Assembly (NCBI GenBank): GCA_903855135.1
Contig: CAINYB010000023.1
Span: forward strand, 1-34,938
Direction: 5' to 3'
Length of the DNA: 34,938 nucleotides
From: an uncultured bacterium
Lineage (GTDB): Bacteria; Patescibacteriota; Patescibacteriia; UBA1558; GWA2-36-10
Below, piece after piece: positions 1 to 7,672 of the stretch. Within the stretch, counting starts at the first letter, position 1; every line of letters starts with the position of its first letter. The translations under genes were made by a program, and so were the position numbers. A model generated the notes under the pieces. That model worked only from the letters and a program-made list of their open reading frames with translations, was not told where the DNA came from and did not search any database.

Positions 1-270
1 CTTAGCTTCATCAACTTTATCGGAAGAGCCTTGAGAAGTCATCCATTTAAAACCACCTAATAAGATGATTAAAACGGCTAAAGTACCCAAGAAGCCTAAA
101 ATCACATTGATAATGCCAGCGATGCTCTTTTTTAAATCTTGCTTACCTAAACCTAAGCCGTTGTCCGCTAAACTATTGATGCCAAAAGCAGCGTCTGCGT
201 TTTCAGCTGTAGGTTCTGCCAAAACCAATGAAGGTATTAACAATAATAAACCTGTTAACAATTTTTTCAT
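1..270 (-). CDS. small pilin-like membrane protein (TrbC/VirB2 / T4SS-pilin-like), 3' end outside window
   Basis: Minus-strand reading from ATG at 270: MKKLLTGLLLLLIPSLVLAEPTAENADAAFGIN...KKSIAGIINVILGFLGTLAVLIILLGGFKWMTSQGSSDKVDEAK, open to the window edge. Signal peptide plus hydrophobic segment and 'GGxxWMTS' motif as in the next gene. Purine-rich RBS (AAAGGGGGTGAAAG) directly upstream. Not in the supplied ORF track. Confidence 0.75.
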   Translation of the reverse strand, partial: MKKLLTGLLLLIPSLVLAEPTAENADAAFGINSLADNGLGLGKQDLKKSIAGIINVILGFLGTLAVLIILLGGFKWMTSQGSSDKVDEAK

Positions 271-347
271 TCTTTCACCCCCTTTCAAAAATTTATATTT
301 TAATAATTAACTCTTTAATTATAAAGCAAAGAAGCAAAACTGACAAT

Positions 348-686
348 TTAAGTCGCTGCCACACCTAGGCCAGTAAATACAAATCTAATAATGGCATAGC
401 TTAAAAATATTACCACCAAACCTAAAATTGCCCAGAGCAAAGTATCACGACCACGACGGACGCGATCAGCGTTACCCGCTGAAGTCATCCAAGTGATACC
501 ACCGATTACTATCATCACTAAGGATATTGCGCCAACTACTCCCAAAATACCAGTAATAACATTTTGTACTAACTCTGGAAAAGTATCTACGCCCCCTAAA
601 GGGTTGTATAAGGTTACTGCTAAACTAATATTTGGTAAAAATAAAGCTAAACTTATTAATAGGGTTGATATTTTTTTTATTTTCAT
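348..686 (-). CDS. T4SS-pilin-like small membrane protein (112 aa)
   Basis: Signal peptide, two TM segments, 'IGGITWMTSAGNADRVRRGRDTLLWAILGLVVIFLSYAIIRFV', typical of TrbC/VirB2-like pilin proteins in CPR genomes. Confidence 0.75.
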   Translation of the reverse strand: MKIKKISTLLISLALFLPNISLAVTLYNPLGGVDTFPELVQNVITGILGVVGAISLVMIVIGGITWMTSAGNADRVRRGRDTLLWAILGLVVIFLSYAIIRFVFTGLGVAAT

Positions 687-716
687 AGGTATATATTTAA
701 AATATAATTTATACTA

Positions 717-1427
717 TTACGGTCTTGTTCTTCTTATACAAACATTAGTAGCGTCTCCTGGACAAAGAGAAGGCTCTGTTATGTCTCCGGGTAAAGCCGT
801 GCCACACGCCCAAACATACCCAGGGTCTTTTGAACTTTTTAATTCGCATTTAGTCATACATTGATTATTTTGCCCTCCACTACAAACATAATTAGCCTGA
901 CCAGTATTACAAGCCGTTCCTTCTGCTTTATTTGCACAGCTTGCAGAATTATTTGTAGAGTTCTCAGAGGAAGAGTCCAACTCTACCGCTGCTTTATACT
1001 GTGTGCACTGACCTGTAGCATTGTCAAATTGTATACATTGCTTACCCTGTAAAAGATCGTTAACAAAAAACTCTACTAAAATATAACTCATAAAAGCAAT
1101 GATCAAAGCAATCACTGTCTGCAACATAATATCTCTACCTTTTTGAATTTTTTGTTGATTTCCATAAGAAGTGAGCCACTGCATACCTCCCCAAATAAAA
1201 TAAACTAGAGCCAAAGCGCCAATAGCACCGATTAATAATTTTGTCAGCTCTACAAAACCCTCTTCGATATCAGTTAAAGTGCAATCGCCCTTCTCCATGC
1301 AAGCTGCGTTTGTAATTTTATCTAAAAAAGGTTCTGCAGAAGGTTCTGCAGCATGAACAAAATACGGTGCTAATAAAAAACTAAATAAGAAAACAAAGCT
1401 TAAAAATAATTTTTTATTTTTATTCAT
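717..1427 (-). CDS. pilin-like membrane protein with C-terminal Cys-rich extension (236 aa)
   Basis: Signal peptide, two TM segments with 'GGMQWLTSYGNQQKIQKGRDIMLQTVIALIIAFMSYILVEFF', then a ~100-aa Cys-rich tail. Confidence 0.7.
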   Translation of the reverse strand: MNKNKKLFLSFVFLFSFLLAPYFVHAAEPSAEPFLDKITNAACMEKGDCTLTDIEEGFVELTKLLIGAIGALALVYFIWGGMQWLTSYGNQQKIQKGRDIMLQTVIALIIAFMSYILVEFFVNDLLQGKQCIQFDNATGQCTQYKAAVELDSSSENSTNNSASCANKAEGTACNTGQANYVCSGGQNNQCMTKCELKSSKDPGYVWACGTALPGDITEPSLCPGDATNVCIRRTRP

Positions 1428-2790
1428 TTGGTTTACTATAAGTTTGATTTAAACGCTTTACTAAAAATTCTAAACCGTCATTATTTAATTGAATTTCTTT
1501 TTTAAAATAGCTCTTAATAAAATCTGCTAAATAAGTTTCAGCAAGGGCTGCATTATAGCCAGAGTACCAATTATCCGCCGTCAAAACTTGGGAAGCAAAA
1601 ACTCTAACCTGATCATTTTCTAGTTGTTTTTTCACTAAAGCTCGCAAAGCAGTTGGTTTATTATTTGGATCTAAATATTGATTTACTAGATTTGGATCAG
1701 TAGTTACGCTTTGGATAAAATTCCAAGCCGCGTCTTGATTTGGTGAATTTTTTGCCACGACATTGAGCCAATAATTACTATAATACTTAGTACCTTCAGC
1801 ACCTTTGGTTTGGGGAAAATTTTCTAAATCCCAGTTAAATTGTACCCCACGCTTGCGTAGCTCATCAGCGTGATAGCTATAGCCAAAAAAATAAGCGAGT
1901 TTTCCTTGAGCAAAGAGCTCAAAAGCATTTGGTAAATCAGCATTCCAGCTATAAACAGCCTTAGTTGGGTCCGCAAAGTAAGTGTAAAAAGTTAAGACAT
2001 CAGCAAATCTTTGGGCTGAAGTCTTATCTTGTAAAGGATTGAATTCACCGCCTTGTAACTTCACATCATTTTCCATCCATAAAGCTGACAAGATATCAAA
2101 AAAACGAGGAATATTATCAGCTCCACCCATGGCTACGCCAGCTTGATAAATTTGATTGCTTTGTCCTACTTTTACTAAGCCAGACTTTTCTACTTGCTCA
2201 ACTAACTCATCTAAGTCTTTCATTGGCTCTGGAATACCAGCTTTAGTCAATAAATCAGAATTATAAAATGTCACTAAAGTGTCTACTGAATATGGTAAAC
2301 CATAAATTTTATTGTCCACAACAACATCATCATTGACTACTTGGACAAATTTTTCTTTGACGTCTTGTAACGATAAGCTATTTACTGTCTGTAAAGTAGT
2401 GATGGCTTCTTTTTTTATAGTGCCTTGTAGCTGAGTGATAGGAATCTTAACTACTTTTGGCATGCTGGATAATTTGTCTTGATATTTTTTCAAGTCAGTA
2501 GAGGGAATCATAAAAATATCTGGTACACGATTATCCCAAGCAGCCGCTAGCAACTTAGCCTCGTATTCATCATAGCGAAAATTACGATAATTTACTCTGA
2601 TAGTCGGATGCGTAGCTCGATAAGCAGAAATGACTTTATTCATCTGCTCTGGCGTATCCCAGACACCCCAATACTCCAAAGTAATTGGCTTAAATTGTTC
2701 TTTATTTAAAACATTTTGTTTACAACCAAAACCAGCGCTAAAAACTAAGGTGCTCAATAAAACTAAAATAAATATTTTGTTAGGCTTCAT
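1420..2790 (-). CDS. extracellular solute-binding protein family 1, lipoprotein
   Basis: 456 aa; N-terminal lipoprotein-type leader (…SAGFGCKQ); 'ITLEYWGVWDTPEQMNKVISAYRATHPTIRVNYRNF' and 'DIFMIP' typical of SBP_bac_1. 8-nt overlap with the downstream pilin-like gene. Confidence 0.85.
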   Translation of the reverse strand: MKPNKIFILVLLSTLVFSAGFGCKQNVLNKEQFKPITLEYWGVWDTPEQMNKVISAYRATHPTIRVNYRNFRYDEYEAKLLAAAWDNRVPDIFMIPSTDLKKYQDKLSSMPKVVKIPITQLQGTIKKEAITTLQTVNSLSLQDVKEKFVQVVNDDVVVDNKIYGLPYSVDTLVTFYNSDLLTKAGIPEPMKDLDELVEQVEKSGLVKVGQSNQIYQAGVAMGGADNIPRFFDILSALWMENDVKLQGGEFNPLQDKTSAQRFADVLTFYTYFADPTKAVYSWNADLPNAFELFAQGKLAYFFGYSYHADELRKRGVQFNWDLENFPQTKGAEGTKYYSNYWLNVVAKNSPNQDAAWNFIQSVTTDPNLVNQYLDPNNKPTALRALVKKQLENDQVRVFASQVLTADNWYSGYNAALAETYLADFIKSYFKKEIQLNNDGLEFLVKRLNQTYSKPNE

Positions 2791-2796
2791 AAAAAG

Positions 2797-3657
2797 CTAT
2801 AAACTTTTTAAATATTTTTTGAGTTGATCTTTGATGTCTTTACGGTCTCTGGCATATTCTAAAGTGGCGCGCAAATAATTCCACGGATCACCAGTGGTGA
2901 GCCACTCGCCACCCTGTACTTCTTTGGCATAAAACTCTCCCCCGGCTTTGATATAGTCACGAATAGCATCTACTATCCATAATTCATTACCTTTACCTAA
3001 GGCGGTTTTTTGCAAGACATCAATGATGTCTTGGTTTAAAATCATACGACCAAAGTCAGCTAGCTGCGAAGGTGCTTCTTTGGTGCTCGGTTTTTCAACA
3101 ATGCCATCAAGCTGCATAGTTTTTTTGTCTTTCAAACTCACGATGCCATATCTATCCACTTGATCTTTTGGTACCTTTTGGACACCAATCATCAAGTGTC
3201 CGGTTTTATGATAATCGTCTAGCATTTGTTTAGCAAAAGGAATTTTTGACTTCACCAAATCATCGCCCCAGACATACATAAATGGCTCATCTTTCACTAA
3301 ACTTGCCGCTGATAAAACGGGAGTGCCATTGCCATAGGGACCTTTTTGACGAACATAAATAAAATTCGCCATTTCGGAAATTTTCACAATTTCAGCTAGT
3401 TTTTCTTTTTTGCCAGCTTTATCTAAATCAGATTCTAAAGCCCAAGAGTGATCGAAATGATCTTCGAGTGGTTTTTTATCCCACTTGGTAACTAAAATGA
3501 TGTCTTCAATGCCACCAGCCACCAGCTCTTCAACCACTAATTGAATAATTGGTTTATCAACGATGGGTAACATTTCTTTAGGCATAGCTTTGGTGACTGG
3601 TAAAAGTCTGGTGCCAGAACCAGCCACAGCGATAATAGCTTTACGCACTTTTTGCAT
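2797..3657 (-). CDS. galU: UTP--glucose-1-phosphate uridylyltransferase
   Basis: 286 aa; 'KAIIAVAGSGTRLLPVTKAMPKEMLPIVDKPIIQLVVEE' nucleotidyltransferase signature; full-length GalU features. Confidence 0.92.
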   Translation of the reverse strand: MQKVRKAIIAVAGSGTRLLPVTKAMPKEMLPIVDKPIIQLVVEELVAGGIEDIILVTKWDKKPLEDHFDHSWALESDLDKAGKKEKLAEIVKISEMANFIYVRQKGPYGNGTPVLSAASLVKDEPFMYVWGDDLVKSKIPFAKQMLDDYHKTGHLMIGVQKVPKDQVDRYGIVSLKDKKTMQLDGIVEKPSTKEAPSQLADFGRMILNQDIIDVLQKTALGKGNELWIVDAIRDYIKAGGEFYAKEVQGGEWLTTGDPWNYLRATLEYARDRKDIKDQLKKYLKSL

Positions 3658-3736
3658 GACTATATTATACTAAAATTTAGCCTTTAAGTAAAATGCAAAC
3701 TGCGTAAAATACTTTTAATTTATAAAATCACTTGGC

Positions 3737-3887
3737 TTTTCCCCACGTATGTGGGGGAAATACTAAATATTTAAATAATTTTAAAATAATCCACTAGATT
3801 TTCCCCGCGTATGTGGGGGAAATACCAAACATTTAAAACTCTTTGAGATAACCGGCTCGTTTTTCTCCCGCGTAGGCGGGAGAAAAA
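3737..3887. repeat. cluster of three GC-rich palindromes with 62-63 bp centre-to-centre spacing
   Basis: Units at 3737-3760 (TTTTCCCCACGTATGTGGGGGAAA), 3799-3822 (TTTTCCCCGCGTATGTGGGGGAAA), 3860-3887 (TTTTTCTCCCGCGTAGGCGGGAGAAAAA). 'CGTA' centres at 3746, 3808 and 3871. Confidence 0.85.
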
Positions 3888-4062
3888 CTAAAGCCTTAAA
3901 TTTTATTTGACAAATAAAAATAAAAGGTTAATAATAGAAATGAAGAAAAGGAAAAATGAGGCAAGATTATTTCGCTTTCTGCGAACCACCTTAAATATCA
4001 AAACAGGCTCAAATTTATATTTGGGTTTTTTTATTAAATTATCAAACATATATACTTGTGCA

Positions 4063-4082
4063 ATCCCCGCGTCAGCGGGGAT
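4063..4082. repeat. GC-rich mini-palindrome
   Basis: ATCCCCGC GTCA GCGGGGAT, upstream of the 4115 ORF. Confidence 0.85.
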
Positions 4083-4114
4083 AATACAGGTAATAATATG
4101 ATAAACATAAATTT

Positions 4115-5122
4115 ATGAAATTAAAATTAATTTTAAGTCTTAGTCTACTAGTACTCCTTGGTTTTGGCTATATTGTCTTAAAAAAACCAGAGCAAGTGGC
4201 CGAGGCAGATAAACTATCAATTTTAAATGGTGAATTTCAATCTTTAAGTCAAGCCTTTGATAAAGAGACTATAACTAATGATCCTAATCTAAGATTCATC
4301 TTTGATTATGACTCAAATTATGCCTTGGTAGGCAAAGCCTGGGAAGGAGAAATAGCGGAAGACAGTGAAGGTCTCGGTGGCACTAACCTATATCTCATTA
4401 ATCTTAATGATAAAAGTGAGCAGAAAATATCAGATGATTTAGTGAGTCTAGCTATTTTTGATAAAAAAAATTACTTAGTCTATTTTACTGATATATCCCA
4501 AGACTTGTGGCGTTTTGATATCGCTAAAAATAGCAAAGAAAAAATCATGGACAAAGTATCAGAGCCAGATCTATCTCCAGATGGCACTATGTTAGTTTAT
4601 CAAAAACTAAATCCAAAATGGGTTAGGCCATACACTGACAATTCATTGGGTTTAACTATTTTAGATGTAAAAACTGGAGTCGAAAAAAGAATTACTAATC
4701 AATGGGAAGATTGGTTACCTTTTTGGACTTTAGATGGCAAAAAAATAATGTTTTTTTCTCTTAATGACGCCGCTCACGGTATGAGTGCACATTATATTAT
4801 AGATATTGATGGCCAAAATAAAATATTACTAACTAACTTTGGTTTATATGACAGCACACAAGCAGGTGCGGTACCTATGCCTTCAGAAAAGCCGGTTTGG
4901 TCACCAGATGGTAATATGTTAGTTTATGAATCTGATAGAGAAATTTGGATAAATAAATTTAATCCAGACAAAACTAAAATTATAGAAAGCAAATTCATCA
5001 CTCGTGGTAAAGAGCCAACTTGGATCCGTAATGGCACGGCTTTAAACATTGTCTTAGTCAGTGAAAATAAAAAATCAACTGAGAGTATCAATGTTGATTT
5101 GAACGGTAAAATTATTAAATAA
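4115..5122 (+). CDS. TolB-like / WD40-like beta-propeller repeat protein
   Basis: 335 aa; N-terminal TM/signal; repeats such as 'EPDLSPDGTMLVYQ' and 'KPVWSPDGNMLVYESDREIWI' typical of PD40/TolB propellers. Confidence 0.8.
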   Translation: MKLKLILSLSLLVLLGFGYIVLKKPEQVAEADKLSILNGEFQSLSQAFDKETITNDPNLRFIFDYDSNYALVGKAWEGEIAEDSEGLGGTNLYLINLNDKSEQKISDDLVSLAIFDKKNYLVYFTDISQDLWRFDIAKNSKEKIMDKVSEPDLSPDGTMLVYQKLNPKWVRPYTDNSLGLTILDVKTGVEKRITNQWEDWLPFWTLDGKKIMFFSLNDAAHGMSAHYIIDIDGQNKILLTNFGLYDSTQAGAVPMPSEKPVWSPDGNMLVYESDREIWINKFNPDKTKIIESKFITRGKEPTWIRNGTALNIVLVSENKKSTESINVDLNGKIIK

Positions 5123-5124
5123 TC

Positions 5125-5142
5125 TCTCGACTACGCTCGAGA
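5125..5142. repeat. mini-palindrome TCTCGACTACGCTCGAGA
   Basis: Inverted arms TCTCGA/TCGAGA around CTACGC. Same core TCGACTACGCTCG recurs at ~32431. Confidence 0.8.
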
Positions 5143-5152
5143 CATAAACTTT

Positions 5153-5764
5153 ATGAAGAAAAGTTATTTTGTACTCAGTGCTTTAGCACTACTTTTAAGC
5201 TTACCACAAATCGTAAAAGCTGATCCAAGATTTCGTCGACCACTCTCAATCAGCACAACAACAATTACTGCTTTTTATGATCATCAAGCTGGTACTGGTT
5301 TTAAAAAATATTCTTGTAATACTGTCGATAATTATAACACCCACACTGGTACTGATTTTTCCGCCGCTATCGGCACTAATATCTATGCTGCTGCTCAAGG
5401 AGGATTATATTCTAGATATAATGACTGCGCAACTACCGGCTATAGAAATAATCCTTGTGGCGGACACTATGGTAATCATGTGCGTATAGATCATGAGGGA
5501 AATATGACAGATGGTGTGGGTTGGGTGACTATTTATGCCCACCTAAAACGCGACACTGCTGTTTGGCCGATGTCAGTTTTGTGTGGTACCTATATTGGTC
5601 AAAGTGGCTCATCTGGTGACTCTACTGGCCCACATTTACACTTTGAAGTCAGAAAATATACCGGCTTAAATAATGACCCATATAGTGGTTCATGTAGTCA
5701 CGCTGCTCCTCATTGGTGGACATCAGTCAATAACGCTGGCATGCCAAGTACACAATGTCAATAA
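5153..5764 (+). CDS. secreted M23 family metallopeptidase (LytM-like)
   Basis: 203 aa; signal peptide; 'HTGTDFSA', 'VTIYAHL' and 'TGPHLHFEVR' match M23 HxxxD and HxH zinc-site motifs. Confidence 0.88.
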   Translation: MKKSYFVLSALALLLSLPQIVKADPRFRRPLSISTTTITAFYDHQAGTGFKKYSCNTVDNYNTHTGTDFSAAIGTNIYAAAQGGLYSRYNDCATTGYRNNPCGGHYGNHVRIDHEGNMTDGVGWVTIYAHLKRDTAVWPMSVLCGTYIGQSGSSGDSTGPHLHFEVRKYTGLNNDPYSGSCSHAAPHWWTSVNNAGMPSTQCQ

Positions 5765-5781
5765 AAAAATATCACGAACAA

Positions 5782-5811
5782 AATCCCGCCCGGCGAATGC
5801 CGGGCGGGATT
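5782..5811. terminator. strong stem-loop between convergent genes, possible bidirectional terminator
   Basis: Perfect 13-bp stem AATCCCGCCCGGC-GAAT-GCCGGGCGGGATT between the convergent M23 gene and the 580-aa cohesin protein gene. Confidence 0.7.
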
Positions 5812-5819
5812 AAAATATT

Positions 5820-7562
5820 TTATATTTTCTCTATATCCCTAATTTCTTTTTCAACGCTTAACTCTGTCCTATTTAAAGCAGCTTGTAATTTCTTAATCAC
5901 TCTCTTTTCCGCTGCTGTCAAAGCACGACGATTTTTAGCTTTTTCTAGGGTCTCTATTTGTTCTCTGATATCATCACGCAAAGTATCAAAAGTTTTGTGT
6001 AGTTTATCTTCAGCTGATCTAGTTTCTTTCTTTAACTTACTCTTAAATAACAAGACTTTGCGCCAACCAAAGAGGCTCAACAAAGCTAAGGCAATAATCA
6101 AAGCCACTAAGATGATAACTATTGATAATAAATTAATAGCTTTTGTGCCAAAAGTAGTAGCGTCTGATTGTTTCACTACAACTGTGCTTTTAGCTGAAGT
6201 ACTAGATTGAGCACCATTCTCAGCTACTGCGCTTGCCCAGATGCTATAAACACCTTTTTTCAAACTATCTTTCAAGGTAAAAGAGAAGTCGCCATTAGCA
6301 TCAGTAGTAACTAGTTGACTGACAGCTTGATCACCGTCCCGCTCGACCCAAACTGTGACTTGTGAATTTGGTTTAGCCCGACCACGGATAATCAAATCGT
6401 CACCAACAAGCAAATTAGCTGGATAATCAGTAATAATCGGCGCCTCCAAAGGCTTTACTTCTAAACTAACAGAATCAGCTAAATAATTACCCGCCTGGTC
6501 AAAAGCTTTGATAAATAAAGTATGAGTACCGACGCTCAAAGCTGATGTGCTATAAGTTTCGCCGCTCTTGCCTGTCCAATTTTGTTCAGCGCCGTTGTCA
6601 GTCTTGATCACAAAATGATCAATGCCAGAAGAAGCATCAGTAGCGGTCAAAATAAATTTACCAATCGGATCAGTCAGATCGCGTTCGTTGGCTTGAATAT
6701 TAAAATCACTTGGCTTAGTAGTATCTATTTGGAAACGGAAATGTGATACTGGCCCCCAACCATTAGCATTTTTGAGTTGTAAATGAAAATACCACACACC
6801 ATCTTCGACTCCAGTCAAAGCCTTGCTACTAATCGCTGGTTGATAAACTACACTTGGTTGTGAATTTTGATTTTCTCCGTATAAAATCCTGACCGCTGTC
6901 GTGCCCGCCGGCAAAGACCAAGTAAACCTTGGGTCTGAATTGTTATACCATTTGCCTGGATCAGGGTGAGTATTAGAACTAATAGCTGAGCTGACCGTTT
7001 TATTTTGTGGCTCTTCTGCGGGTGGCTGATTTGGCTCCTCAGGAGCTTCTGTTTGCCCACCACTGATATCAAATTGAGCTTGGCCGGAACCAGTCAAAAT
7101 ATTAGTACCAAAACCATCGTTAGCACGAATAGAGGCTGAAGCAAAAGAAACAGAAGCAGTGCCAGATTTTTTAGCCCTAAAAACTATGCCTAACACTTTA
7201 CCAGCTGATCCTGTGAAGCCAGGAGTTGGCACGCCGCCATTAAAGCTAATCGAACCAGCACCATTAGAAAAAGATGGCTCTTCTACCCATAAAGAAAAAA
7301 TCGAACCAGACTTTGAGACTGACATAACCTCTAAAGTATCAGTAGGGAAATAAATAGTGCCGTCAACATTGTTAATCGCTTGTTCTTGCGTATTTACTTT
7401 GACACTGACGTTGATCAGATCGCCGGTTTTAAAACTGCCGGCCGCTGGTGAAAAATAAATAGTAGCGGCATGAGAGATTTTTGGTAAACAAAAAAGAGCC
7501 AATGCAAAAACAAAAGATAAGAAAATATTTACTTTCATTTGTTTTTGTTTTTGACCTATCAT
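5820..7562 (-). CDS. cohesin-domain protein with Ig-like domains, TM and cytoplasmic coiled coil
   Basis: 580 aa; signal peptide; 'ATIYFSPAAGSFKTGDLINVSVKVNTQEQAINNVDGTIYFPTDTLEVMSVSKSGSIF…GKVLGIVFRAKKSGTASVSF' is cohesin-like; TM near residue ~490; charged coiled-coil tail. Confidence 0.82.
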   Translation of the reverse strand: MIGQKQKQMKVNIFLSFVFALALFCLPKISHAATIYFSPAAGSFKTGDLINVSVKVNTQEQAINNVDGTIYFPTDTLEVMSVSKSGSIFSLWVEEPSFSNGAGSISFNGGVPTPGFTGSAGKVLGIVFRAKKSGTASVSFASASIRANDGFGTNILTGSGQAQFDISGGQTEAPEEPNQPPAEEPQNKTVSSAISSNTHPDPGKWYNNSDPRFTWSLPAGTTAVRILYGENQNSQPSVVYQPAISSKALTGVEDGVWYFHLQLKNANGWGPVSHFRFQIDTTKPSDFNIQANERDLTDPIGKFILTATDASSGIDHFVIKTDNGAEQNWTGKSGETYSTSALSVGTHTLFIKAFDQAGNYLADSVSLEVKPLEAPIITDYPANLLVGDDLIIRGRAKPNSQVTVWVERDGDQAVSQLVTTDANGDFSFTLKDSLKKGVYSIWASAVAENGAQSSTSAKSTVVVKQSDATTFGTKAINLLSIVIILVALIIALALLSLFGWRKVLLFKSKLKKETRSAEDKLHKTFDTLRDDIREQIETLEKAKNRRALTAAEKRVIKKLQAALNRTELSVEKEIRDIEKI

Positions 7563-7584
7563 TTTTTATTTTAGCGTCTTTCTC

Positions 7585-7617
7585 ATTATTTTTTCCCGCG
7601 TCGCGGGAAAAAATAAT
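7585..7617. repeat. long perfect palindrome between cohesin paralogues
   Basis: 16-bp arms ATTATTTTTTCCCGCG-T-CGCGGGAAAAAATAAT. Confidence 0.88.
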
Positions 7618-7672
7618 TCTTCAATGCTTATATTATACAATATTTTTAAAAAATAAAGAAGCTTTTTTATTT

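Noticed and set aside
65-310. Plus-strand 81-aa ORF at the left edge
   Set aside because: Antisense to a better-supported minus-strand pilin-like gene with signal peptide and RBS.
3737-3887. Genuine CRISPR array
   Set aside because: Only three diverged units, intervening sequences resemble each other, arms differ by compensatory changes as in stem-loops, and no cas genes are visible.
3907-4101. Plus-strand 64-aa ORF upstream of the TolB-like gene
   Set aside because: Its C-terminus ('AIPASAGII') is translated palindrome DNA; no protein-like domain.
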